Below, piece after piece: positions 54,375 through 60,248 of a stretch of 64,000 bases of DNA; position 1 is the first letter of the stretch; each line of letters starts with the position of its first letter. The stretch spans positions 40,214-104,213 of the IMG/VR virus record IMGVR_UViG_3300031521_000027. One strand, written 5' to 3'. The notes beneath the pieces are model-generated. The model ran no database searches and was not told the origin of the DNA. It saw nothing but the letters and a program-made list of their open reading frames with translations. The stretch is from a virus. Both the position numbers and the translations under genes were made by a program.

Positions 54375-54668
54375 TCACACCGTGGGTTCGACGGGCGGCT
54401 CCTGCGGATCGGCGGCGTTGGCGGCGGTGTCCAGTGCATCTGCCGACCCGGTCAGCGTTGCGGTGATCGCGTCGATGTCAGCCTGCTGGAGAGTGCCAGC
54501 GTCGAGCTTGGCCTTGAGGTCTTCGAGTGCGGCGATGGCTTCCTGTACCTCCGAGGAGACACGGGTAGCTGCGGCTTGCAGGGCTTCGAGAGCGGCCATG
54601 ATGAGATCCAGCTTTCTGTCGATGGAGTGTGGGTAGTCGTGATGGACGTGGACGTGGATTGTCGCCAC
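54375..54668 (-). CDS. Helical protein with His-rich N-terminus (97 aa), minus strand
   Basis: MATIHVHVHHDYPHSIDRKL, then a long helix (IMAALEALQAAATRVSSEVQ, EAIAALEDLKAKLDAGTLQQ) and a Pro-rich tail. Resembles a trimeric coiled coil with a His-rich tip, a plan found in phage surface decorations. No sigma-A-like promoter of the usual kind was found upstream on minus. Confidence 0.72.
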   Translation of the reverse strand: MATIHVHVHHDYPHSIDRKLDLIMAALEALQAAATRVSSEVQEAIAALEDLKAKLDAGTLQQADIDAITATLTGSADALDTAANAADPQEPPVEPTV

Positions 54669-54776
54669 TTGTGCGCCCCTCTGGGTTGAAGTGCAGGGAG
54701 TCCCGCAGGCATCACGCTACAAGCACTCACAGTGCGGCTGGCAAGGAGCAAACTTGCCCCAAAGTCGTTTCGACTT

Positions 54777-54856
54777 GTTTCTCAAAACAGTTGACAACCA
54801 GTGCCCAATGACCTAAGCTAGGTACATAAGCAAGAGAGAGCCCCGAAGGGCACTGG
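54777..54856 (+). promoter_or_regulatory. Palindrome plus promoter with inverted-repeat arms
   Basis: GTTTCTCAAAAC (54777-54788), TTGACA (54791-54796), 17 bp, TAAGCT (54814-54819), AGGTACAT. CCAGTGCCC (54798-54806) is the exact complement of GGGCACTGG (54848-54856). Confidence 0.78.
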
Positions 54857-54932
54857 CAGCAAGGCACGGATGCTGAGCTGGAACCCTGAGACTGATCAAC
54901 AGCGCAGGGTGCAGAGCGAAGGGGCTCTCTCA
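54833..54932 (+). promoter_or_regulatory. Leader with long-range 11-bp stem
   Basis: GAGAGAGCCCC pairs exactly with GGGGCTCTCTC about 80 nt downstream, in the ~130-nt leader before ATG 54955. No U-run. It may shield or expose the ribosome site. Confidence 0.45.
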
Positions 54933-54954
54933 ATATCGAGGAAGGCTCCTCCCC

Positions 54955-55080
54955 ATGAACATCCAGTTCACCTGCCCCCAATGCGGGCGGATCGAGAACA
55001 TCGCCACCGCAGTCCACACGTTCCCCTCCTACTCCAAGGCCGTCACGGTCATCTGCTCCACCTGCACGGAAGGCAAGTAG
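54955..55080 (+). CDS. Mini zinc-ribbon protein (41 aa)
   Basis: MNIQFTCPQCGRIENIATAV, HTFPSYSKAVTVICSTCTEG. Two CxxC pairs 28 residues apart form a classical zinc ribbon. ATG behind GAGGAAGGCTCCTCCCC. A long overlapping frame starting at 54870 is a shadow upstream of 55083. Confidence 0.7.
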   Translation: MNIQFTCPQCGRIENIATAVHTFPSYSKAVTVICSTCTEGK

Positions 55081-55082
55081 TC

Positions 55083-55373
55083 ATGAGCAACACCCTCCCC
55101 CCGGCCCTGATCAAGGCCATCGACGCCAAGTTCGTCACACTGGGCACCCAGCTGGACGAGGCACGCGCCATGCTGAAGGAGGGCAGGTACGCCAACACCA
55201 AGAACTCCCGCCGCCAGCTCATGCAGAGCATCCAGTACCTCGAAGCCCGGTTGGCTGGCCAGCTGGACATCATGCAGCTCACCCACAACTTCACTGCACA
55301 GGCCCTCACACGCGAGGAGCTGTACCACGGCACCGGCTTCGCTCCCGGCGCGCTCTTCATCCAGATCAACTGA
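55083..55373 (+). CDS. Helical hypothetical protein (96 aa)
   Basis: ATG after the previous TAG. MSNTLPPALIKAIDAKFVTL, DEARAMLKEGRYANTKNSRR, YLEARLAGQLDIMQLTHNFT. Mostly helical. No motif recognised. Confidence 0.74.
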   Translation: MSNTLPPALIKAIDAKFVTLGTQLDEARAMLKEGRYANTKNSRRQLMQSIQYLEARLAGQLDIMQLTHNFTAQALTREELYHGTGFAPGALFIQIN

Positions 55374-55385
55374 TCCAACACTCAC

Positions 55386-55435
55386 GGCCCGTGTTTCTCG
55401 AAAGAGTTGACACGGGCCTCTGTGTGTCCTAAGAT
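55386..55435 (+). promoter_or_regulatory. Palindrome plus leaderless promoter, arms around the palindrome
   Basis: GTTTCTCGAAAG (55393-55404), TTGACA (55407-55412), 17 bp, TAAGAT (55430-55435), AGAGAC, ATG 55442. GGCCCGTGT (55386-55394) complements ACACGGGCC (55410-55418). Confidence 0.8.
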
Positions 55436-55441
55436 AGAGAC

Positions 55442-55570
55442 ATGAAGTTCATTGCTGGCGGAATCGCCCTGTACGCGCTGGGCCTGTACCTCGCATCCAC
55501 CCACTTCGGCGGATGGGCGTTCCTCTGCCTGATCGTCGGCACCATCCTGATCCTGAACGCACACGAGTGA
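55442..55570 (+). CDS. Tiny two-span membrane protein (42 aa), leaderless
   Basis: MKFIAGGIALYALGLYLAST, then HFGGWAFLCLIVGTILILNA. Two hydrophobic helices with a short turn, ending HE. Start codon 6 nt after the -10 box. Confidence 0.7.
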   Translation: MKFIAGGIALYALGLYLASTHFGGWAFLCLIVGTILILNAHE

Positions 55571-55683
55571 TCGAGGCACTGGTCGTCGCCCCCACCGTCT
55601 CCCTGATCGGGATGATCGTGTGGGGCATCGTGTACGCCGTGCTCGACGCCATCGCCCCCCACCTACCCACAACAAGATTCTGA
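55567..55683 (+). CDS. Tiny membrane protein (38 aa)
   Basis: GTGA overlap. MIEALVVAPTVSLIGMIVWG, IVYAVLDAIAPHLPTTRF. One span. The stop codon lies in GATTCTGAA, a one-mismatch copy of the dispersed 9-mer (55676). Confidence 0.62.
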   Translation: MIEALVVAPTVSLIGMIVWGIVYAVLDAIAPHLPTTRF

Positions 55684-55697
55684 AAAGGAGCATCACC

Positions 55698-56021
55698 ATG
55701 GTCTTCGGTATCCCCGCCGCTGTGCGCCTCACCATCGTCGAGGCCATTGGCCCCTTCGTGATCATCGAGGTGGGCAAGAGCGACATCGCACCCGTGCGCT
55801 TCTACGCAGAGAACCGGGACGTCACCCCTGCCGTCCGGCTGAACAACGGCCTGCTCACCTTCGAGGACGCACGCCTCGCCGTGTGCGATGCACTGGAGAC
55901 CTACGCACGCGCCCTGAAGGCTGAGCGCAGCTGCACGTGTGGGGCGCACGAGTACCGGGGCTGCTTCTGCAACCTCACCGTCGCCGAGTTCATGAAGAGC
56001 CCGCACGCAAAGAGCATCTAG
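55698..56021 (+). CDS. Hypothetical protein with Cys cluster (107 aa)
   Basis: ATG behind AAAAGGAGCATCACC. An alpha/beta N-terminal part (VEAIGPFVIIEVGKSDIAPV), a helix (FEDARLAVCDALETYARAL), then CTCGAHEYRGCFCNLT with four Cys near the end. Unknown. Confidence 0.74.
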   Translation: MVFGIPAAVRLTIVEAIGPFVIIEVGKSDIAPVRFYAENRDVTPAVRLNNGLLTFEDARLAVCDALETYARALKAERSCTCGAHEYRGCFCNLTVAEFMKSPHAKSI

Positions 56022-56024
56022 GGC

Positions 56025-56053
56025 TTGACTCTAGCTAGGTACAGTCCTATACT
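56025..56053 (+). promoter_or_regulatory. Sigma-A-like promoter (leaderless)
   Basis: TTGACT, 17 bp with TAGGTACAG, TATACT, AGAGAC, ATG 56060. No palindrome. Confidence 0.78.
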
Positions 56054-56059
56054 AGAGAC

Positions 56060-56203
56060 ATGAGCACAGCAGTCCTCACCCGTGAAGCACCCCGCATGAC
56101 CCGCACCCAGCACGACGCGACGTGTGAGCTGATCGAGGCAGGGGACTGCGAGTGCGAACGACTCGGACTCATCGTCATCGTCATCATCAAGGAAGGCAAG
56201 TAG
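56060..56203 (+). CDS. Small hypothetical protein (47 aa), leaderless
   Basis: MSTAVLTREAPRMTRTQHDA, TCELIEAGDCECERLGLIVI, ending VIIKEGK. Three Cys in CELIEAGDCEC. Start codon 6 nt after the -10 box. Confidence 0.68.
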   Translation: MSTAVLTREAPRMTRTQHDATCELIEAGDCECERLGLIVIVIIKEGK

Positions 56204-56205
56204 CC

Positions 56206-56589
56206 ATGACCACCATCACTCCCCTCACGGACGCCAAAGACCTCATCACCTACTCCAAGATCCGCTGCTACGGCGTGCTGGGCGGCACCTACGTCGCCCT
56301 CGTGAACAACATCAGCGTCGAGCGCGACAAGGTGACCATCTGGGTGCAGCTGGACGACGACAAGGGCACTTCGATGCCCACCATCGTGTGCGCTCCCGAC
56401 ACGGGCATCGAGGTTGTCGAGGCTCCCGATCTCACGCCCTACGGGATCGTGCAGGAGTTCATCCGCCTCGCCCGCATCCAGTGGAGTGACGACGTCGAAG
56501 GTGCAGCTGCTGAGGCTGTGCTGGACGGTCTGGAAGCCCGGCTCCCCCAGATCCTCCAGCGCCAGAACGAGCTGAAGGCGAACTCATGA
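56206..56589 (+). CDS. Hypothetical protein (127 aa), related to the 57082 gene
   Basis: MTTITPLTDAKDLITYSKIR, a beta body (VTIWVQLDDDKGTSMPTIVC), EVVEAPDLTPYGIVQEFIRL and a helical end. Block order matches the 57082 protein (IR-x-Y, TIW, EVIEKAP, LVREF), so they are probably paralogues. Confidence 0.75.
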   Translation: MTTITPLTDAKDLITYSKIRCYGVLGGTYVALVNNISVERDKVTIWVQLDDDKGTSMPTIVCAPDTGIEVVEAPDLTPYGIVQEFIRLARIQWSDDVEGAAAEAVLDGLEARLPQILQRQNELKANS

Positions 56590-56810
56590 GCCGCCTGTCG
56601 GGGGAGTGCATCGACTCCCCCAAGGACCCCTGCGAGGGCTCGGTGGAGTACCGCACTGCACTGAGCCCCTCGGGCAAGATGTTCCCCCGGTGTGACAAGC
56701 ACTGGGCAGCGCGCCTGAAGGTGCAGGAGGGCATCAACGCCCGCTACCCCGAGCGCCAGCCTGCTGACTTCGATCCGCTGTACGCAGGCGAGCAGTGGGA
56801 TGAGGACTGA
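56586..56810 (+). CDS. Small Cys/His protein (74 aa)
   Basis: ATGA overlap. SGECIDSPKDPCEGSVEYR, SPSGKMFPRCDKHWAARLKV. The C...C...C-x-x-H layout resembles a phrase (MFPRCDKHW) common in small actinophage proteins. Possibly zinc-binding. Unknown. Confidence 0.74.
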   Translation: MSRLSGECIDSPKDPCEGSVEYRTALSPSGKMFPRCDKHWAARLKVQEGINARYPERQPADFDPLYAGEQWDED

Positions 56811-56835
56811 ACATGATTCTGAGGGAGGCAACGCC

Positions 56836-57015
56836 GTGATCTACCTGTACTGCCCTGAGTGCGGCAAGAAGGGCGTGACGCTGCACATCCGCGCCGTCGA
56901 TGACTACTACGGCTGCCGCTACTGCAACTTCGAGTTCTACACCCATGGCACGGACAGGTTCGACCGGCAGGCAAGGGCAGCACTGGCTGTGCGCAACCCG
57001 GGCTTCAAGGTCTAG
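56836..57015 (+). CDS. Mini zinc-ribbon protein (59 aa)
   Basis: GTG behind GAGGGAGG; a longer frame starts inside the preceding gene. IYLYCPECGKKGVTLHIRAV, DDYYGCRYCNFEFYTHGTDR: two CxxC pairs form a zinc ribbon. GATTCTGAG (56815) precedes it, forming ATGATTCTGAGG just after the previous stop. Confidence 0.72.
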   Translation: MIYLYCPECGKKGVTLHIRAVDDYYGCRYCNFEFYTHGTDRFDRQARAALAVRNPGFKV

Positions 57016-57019
57016 GGTC

Positions 57020-57049
57020 TTGACACAAGGTAGGTACATGGCCTAAGCT
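57020..57049 (+). promoter_or_regulatory. Sigma-A-like promoter
   Basis: TTGACA, 18 bp, TAAGCT. TAGGTACAT occurs both in the spacer and at the start region, 20 bp apart. Confidence 0.78.
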
Positions 57050-57081
57050 AGGTACATACCCACCAAGGAAGGGCAATAGCC

Positions 57082-57426
57082 ATGAGCACCATCACCGCAG
57101 AGCTGGTCGAGAAGAACGCCAAGATCCGCATCTACCCCTTCAACGACAGGGGCAGCTCTGAAGGCGTCGTCTTCAGCAAGGACGACCTCTGCGAGACCAT
57201 CGTCATCTGGTGCACCACCCTCGGCAACCCGGACGGCGTCCGCATCGAGTGCGACCCGTCCACCACGTTCGAGGTCATCGAGAAGGCACCCACGCAGATG
57301 ACCATGCCCGAGCTGGTGCGCGAGTTCGCATCCATCCGGGTCCAGATCGCCCTTGATCAGCCCCACTCCCTGCGCCGCCTGTGGCTCATCGTTGCTGAGC
57401 TGAAGAGCCGGGGTGCCCTTGACTGA
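57082..57426 (+). CDS. Hypothetical protein (114 aa), related to the 56206 gene
   Basis: ATG behind GGAAGGGCAATAGCC. MSTITAELVEKNAKIRIYPF, CETIVIWCTTLGNPDGVRIE, FEVIEKAPTQMTMPELVREF, then a helix pair. Similar to the 56206 protein in block order. Unknown role. Confidence 0.75.
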   Translation: MSTITAELVEKNAKIRIYPFNDRGSSEGVVFSKDDLCETIVIWCTTLGNPDGVRIECDPSTTFEVIEKAPTQMTMPELVREFASIRVQIALDQPHSLRRLWLIVAELKSRGALD

Positions 57427-57439
57427 GAGCCCAACAAAG

Positions 57440-57469
57440 AGCGCCCCTCGTGCGTACGGGGGGCGCTTC
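57440..57469 (+). terminator. Intrinsic terminator before the SbcD-like gene
   Basis: AGCGCCCC pairs with GGGGCGCT, then TCGG. GGCGTACCAGT copy 8 begins right behind it. Confidence 0.65.
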
Positions 57470-57484
57470 GGCGTACCAGTAGGT
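57470..57484 (+). promoter_or_regulatory. GGCGTACCAGT element, copy 8
   Basis: GGCGTACCAGTAGGT directly abuts ATG 57485 of the SbcD-like gene. Identical to copy 5 (MazG-like), one base from copy 6 (SbcC-like). Confidence 0.7.
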
Positions 57485-58480
57485 ATGACCATGACCGAGC
57501 CCAAGATCATCTGTGTGGGCGACCTGCACGTGTCCGACAAGGCACCTGTGAGCGCCACCGAGTCCTACACCGACGACATCCTCGTGATGCTGCGTTGGAT
57601 CGCCGACTATGCCGCCGCTGAGAAGGCGGATGCGGTCGTGCTGGCAGGGGACGTGTTCCATCACAAGGCCCCAAGCCGCAACAGCCACGAGCTGGTGCTG
57701 AAGATGATCGCTGTCGTGAAGTACTTCGAGGACAAGCAGGTGCGCCTGCTGTGCGTGACCGGCAACCATGACGTGATGAACGGCGTGATGGACAGCGTGC
57801 ATGAGCGCCAGCCACTGGGCGTGCTGTACGAGGCGGGCCTTGAAGAGCTGGTCGGCTGGGATGAAGGGGGCCTGCCCTTGTTCGGTGTCCCATGGCGCGA
57901 GTCGTGGACCGAGCCCGGCGACCCCGCCCTCGCACTGAAGGGGCTGGAAGATTCTGAGGGCCTGCCCCTGAGCAACGGCGTTCTGGTCGTGACGCACGCC
58001 CCGATCTACCCACCCTACGAAGCGCAGAAGCAGATGTTCGAGCTGGTGCAGCTGGAGGGCGAGGACGGGTTGAGTGCAGCCATGGGCAATCAGGGCCACC
58101 TGTACTACGGGCACATCCATGAGGACCACGGCGTCTTCGAGGTCGAGGGCGTGCAGTACGCCAACATGGGTGCCCTGAGCAGGGGGAGCCTGCACGAGTA
58201 CAACCTGAACCGCCAGATCAAGGTCGCTGTGTGGACCATCGAGGGCGGGTTCACTGAGGTGGTCGTGCCCCACAAGCCTGCCTCTGAGGCGTTCCGTCTT
58301 GCCGAGGTCATGGAGGAACGGGGCGAGCGGCTCTCTCTGGAGAGCTTCCTTGCAGCAGTGGGCAATCAGACCTTGGATGTCAGCAGTACGGGCAGCGTGA
58401 TTGACCACATCCGGGGGCGCGCAGACGTGAGCCCGGCAGTCAAGAAGCGCGCCATCACGATTCTGGAGGACGTGTCATGA
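57485..58480 (+). CDS. SbcD/Mre11-like metallophosphoesterase
   Basis: 331 residues; ATG 57491 is the alternative start. IICVGDLHVSD, VVLAGDVFHHK, LLCVTGNHDV, VVTHAPIYPP and LYYGHIHEDHG are the five phosphoesterase motifs in order. Mre11/SbcD nucleases open DNA ends and hairpins together with an SbcC/Rad50 ATPase; the SbcC-like half protein at 43107 is the candidate partner. It might process replication intermediates or concatemers. GATTCTGAG is in frame at 57950. Confidence 0.9.
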   Translation: MTMTEPKIICVGDLHVSDKAPVSATESYTDDILVMLRWIADYAAAEKADAVVLAGDVFHHKAPSRNSHELVLKMIAVVKYFEDKQVRLLCVTGNHDVMNGVMDSVHERQPLGVLYEAGLEELVGWDEGGLPLFGVPWRESWTEPGDPALALKGLEDSEGLPLSNGVLVVTHAPIYPPYEAQKQMFELVQLEGEDGLSAAMGNQGHLYYGHIHEDHGVFEVEGVQYANMGALSRGSLHEYNLNRQIKVAVWTIEGGFTEVVVPHKPASEAFRLAEVMEERGERLSLESFLAAVGNQTLDVSSTGSVIDHIRGRADVSPAVKKRAITILEDVS

Positions 58481-58644
58481 AGGACCACATGAAGAAGGCT
58501 GAGGACGCGCTGGAGGCTGCTGCTGAGCCCGGGACGTACCGATCCGACGTGCTGGTTCTCCAGTACGCCTTGGCACAGGCAGAGGGCACCCTTGCCGTCG
58601 CGCACGAGCTGCGCCTGCTCAGGGAATCCATGGAGGGGCGCTGA
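58477..58644 (+). CDS. Small helical protein (55 aa)
   Basis: ATGA overlap with the SbcD-like gene. MKDHMKKAEDALEAAAEPGT, YRSDVLVLQYALAQAEGTLA, VAHELRLLRESMEGR. Two helices. Probably co-translated with its neighbour. Confidence 0.7.
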   Translation: MKDHMKKAEDALEAAAEPGTYRSDVLVLQYALAQAEGTLAVAHELRLLRESMEGR

Positions 58645-58871
58645 TGGGCAAGCACGACATGAGCCAGCTGCGCACTGAGACGGGATGCACCGCCTCTGTG
58701 TGGTACCAGCACCCCGAGATCGGGGAGCGTCCTGTGGGCGTCTACCTGCGCCTTGCCATGGACGAGAACCTGCCCAATGGGGTGCGCTCTGCTGAGCTGC
58801 GCCTGACCGAGATCGAGGCCATGGAGTTGGCCAAGAACCTGCTGGAAGCAACGAAGGGAAGCATGGAATGA
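58644..58871 (+). CDS. Hypothetical protein (75 aa)
   Basis: ATG at the previous stop. MGKHDMSQLRTETGCTASVW, VGVYLRLAMDENLPNGVRSA, ELRLTEIEAMELAKNLLEAT. Alpha/beta; the C-terminal helix resembles small phage regulatory proteins. Unknown. Confidence 0.73.
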   Translation: MGKHDMSQLRTETGCTASVWYQHPEIGERPVGVYLRLAMDENLPNGVRSAELRLTEIEAMELAKNLLEATKGSME

Positions 58872-59098
58872 GCAAGCTCTACAAGGTAGGCATCACCATC
58901 ACGGAGGTCGAGACCGAAGAGGTCAACAGGGACCGCTACGACAAGGTCACCACGTCGGGCAGGAACGCCACCACGGTGCTGCTGGAGGGCACCTATGCAC
59001 TGGACACCATCCAGAAGATGGCAGCCCCTCAGATCGTCACGAACTTCCTGCTGGCGCTCGCGGGCGATGGCACGGGCGACCTGCTGAGGGGGCTGTGA
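58868..59098 (+). CDS. Hypothetical protein (76 aa)
   Basis: ATGA overlap. MSKLYKVGITITEVETEEVN, NATTVLLEGTYALDTIQKMA, then LLALAGDGTGDLLRGL. No motif recognised. In the gene chain 57485-59977. Confidence 0.73.
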   Translation: MSKLYKVGITITEVETEEVNRDRYDKVTTSGRNATTVLLEGTYALDTIQKMAAPQIVTNFLLALAGDGTGDLLRGL

Positions 59099-59286
59099 TG
59101 GCACATCCCGGGATCAAGGTCTTGACCGACGAGATCGCTAAGACGACCAAGCTGCGCGACGATGCCACCACGCACGCCGAGCACGCAAGGGCCAGCGCAC
59201 GGGCATGGGAAGAGGCTGTCCCGCGCCACCAGAAGCACATCGACGAGCTGGCTGAGGCACTGATCGTGCTGAAGAAGGCGCTCTGA
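59098..59286 (+). CDS. Coiled-coil small protein (62 aa)
   Basis: ATG at the previous stop; GTG 59095 is in frame. MAHPGIKVLTDEIAKTTKLR, EHARASARAWEEAVPRHQKH, IDELAEALIVLKKAL. A single long helix is predicted. Confidence 0.71.
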   Translation: MAHPGIKVLTDEIAKTTKLRDDATTHAEHARASARAWEEAVPRHQKHIDELAEALIVLKKAL

Positions 59287-59609
59287 TGGGTGCCATGGGA
59301 GTCATGTACTACGAGGTCCAGTGCGACCACGTCAACCCTGAGGGGGTGCGCTGCGCGACCAAGACGTCCGATCTGGGCCATGACTTCAGCGCGTGGGCCG
59401 ACCATGGGCAGGCACTGGACGACTGGCTGAGCCACGATGGCAGCTACGACGAGAAGACGGGCGAGACGTTCTGCTACGACCACATCCCGAAGTGCGCTGG
59501 CTGCGGCATCCTGTTGGTCGACGAGGAGCATGAGGACGACTGCCCCACGTGGGTGAAGGACCCGTACAACGCGAAGGCGCTGCTGGACGGCAAGCCGGTG
59601 GACTCATGA
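59286..59609 (+). CDS. Hypothetical Cys/His protein (107 aa)
   Basis: ATG at the previous stop. VQCDHVNPEGVRCATKT, WLSHDGSYDEKTGETFCYDH, PKCAGCGILLVDEEHEDDCP. Two potential zinc sites. Such EVQCD...CATKT proteins are frequent in actinophages but uncharacterised. Confidence 0.75.
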   Translation: MGAMGVMYYEVQCDHVNPEGVRCATKTSDLGHDFSAWADHGQALDDWLSHDGSYDEKTGETFCYDHIPKCAGCGILLVDEEHEDDCPTWVKDPYNAKALLDGKPVDS

Positions 59610-59977
59610 GCGACGAGCTGCTGGGCTACACCGAGATGGACGGCGACATCGTCACCCATCTCGCGCCTGTGCGGGACGTGGATGGGCCGAAGAACCTGAG
59701 GGTCGTGGCGCTGTGCCACAACATCCTGCCGAGGAGCCGCTACCAGCTGGGTCGACTTGAGGTCGACTGGAAGCAGGCTGAGGCCACCTACAAGAGCGCC
59801 ATCGAGGCGCGCACCCACTGGCTGCACCAGAAGGGGCTGTGCCGGAAGTGCTGGGTACGGATCGACGCCTTGGCACGCCGGGAGCAGAAGGACGCAGGGC
59901 CGAAGCATGACCTGTCCGTGGTCGAGCTGTTCGGGGAGCCGCACCGCAAGGTGACCTTCGAGGTGAAGGACGCTTGA
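59606..59977 (+). CDS. Hypothetical protein (123 aa)
   Basis: ATGA overlap. LRVVALCHNILPRSRYQLGR, ATYKSAIEARTHWLHQKGLC, RKCWVRIDALARREQ. CRKCW with a basic helix suggests nucleic-acid contact. Its end overlaps the -35 of the next promoter. Confidence 0.74.
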   Translation: MSDELLGYTEMDGDIVTHLAPVRDVDGPKNLRVVALCHNILPRSRYQLGRLEVDWKQAEATYKSAIEARTHWLHQKGLCRKCWVRIDALARREQKDAGPKHDLSVVELFGEPHRKVTFEVKDA

Positions 59978-60003
59978 CGCTAGGTAGGTACATGGCCTAT
60001 CCT
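59974..60003 (+). promoter_or_regulatory. Sigma-A-like promoter (leaderless mini-ORF)
   Basis: TTGACG, 18 bp with TAGGTACAT, TATCCT, AGAGAC, then ATGATTCTGAGGAGCAACTGA at 60010, a 6-codon ORF whose GAGGAG is also the ribosome site for ATG 60030. Confidence 0.72.
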
Positions 60004-60029
60004 AGAGACATGATTCTGAGGAGCAACTG

Positions 60030-60248
60030 ATGGGCAAGGCCGACGGCTACACCGGCACCTTCAAGAGGGCCACGGCGAGTACCTCCGACCTGACCCTGTG
60101 CTTGGGCGACCTGCGCGAGCTGGTGGTGCACACCGAGGGCATGGGGGATGCGGCCATGGTGACCGTGTCGGCGCTGTCCCAGTCGCACACCACCGTGGGC
60201 GAGTGCTACCTGAAGCGCCTGTGGGTGCGGGAAGAGCAGGTGGACTGA
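60030..60248 (+). CDS. Hypothetical protein (72 aa)
   Basis: ATG behind TGAGGAGCAACTG, reached after the 6-codon leader ORF. MGKADGYTGTFKRATASTSD, LTLCLGDLRELVVHTEGMGD, SQSHTTVGECYLKRLWVREE. Small beta-rich protein. It opens the operon that runs to the window end. Confidence 0.73.
   Translation: MGKADGYTGTFKRATASTSDLTLCLGDLRELVVHTEGMGDAAMVTVSALSQSHTTVGECYLKRLWVREEQVD

Noticed and set aside
54870-55373. 167-residue frame covering the leader and the zinc-ribbon gene
   Set aside because: Only the part from ATG 55083 is credible; the first part overlaps a well-formed mini zinc ribbon and a structured leader.
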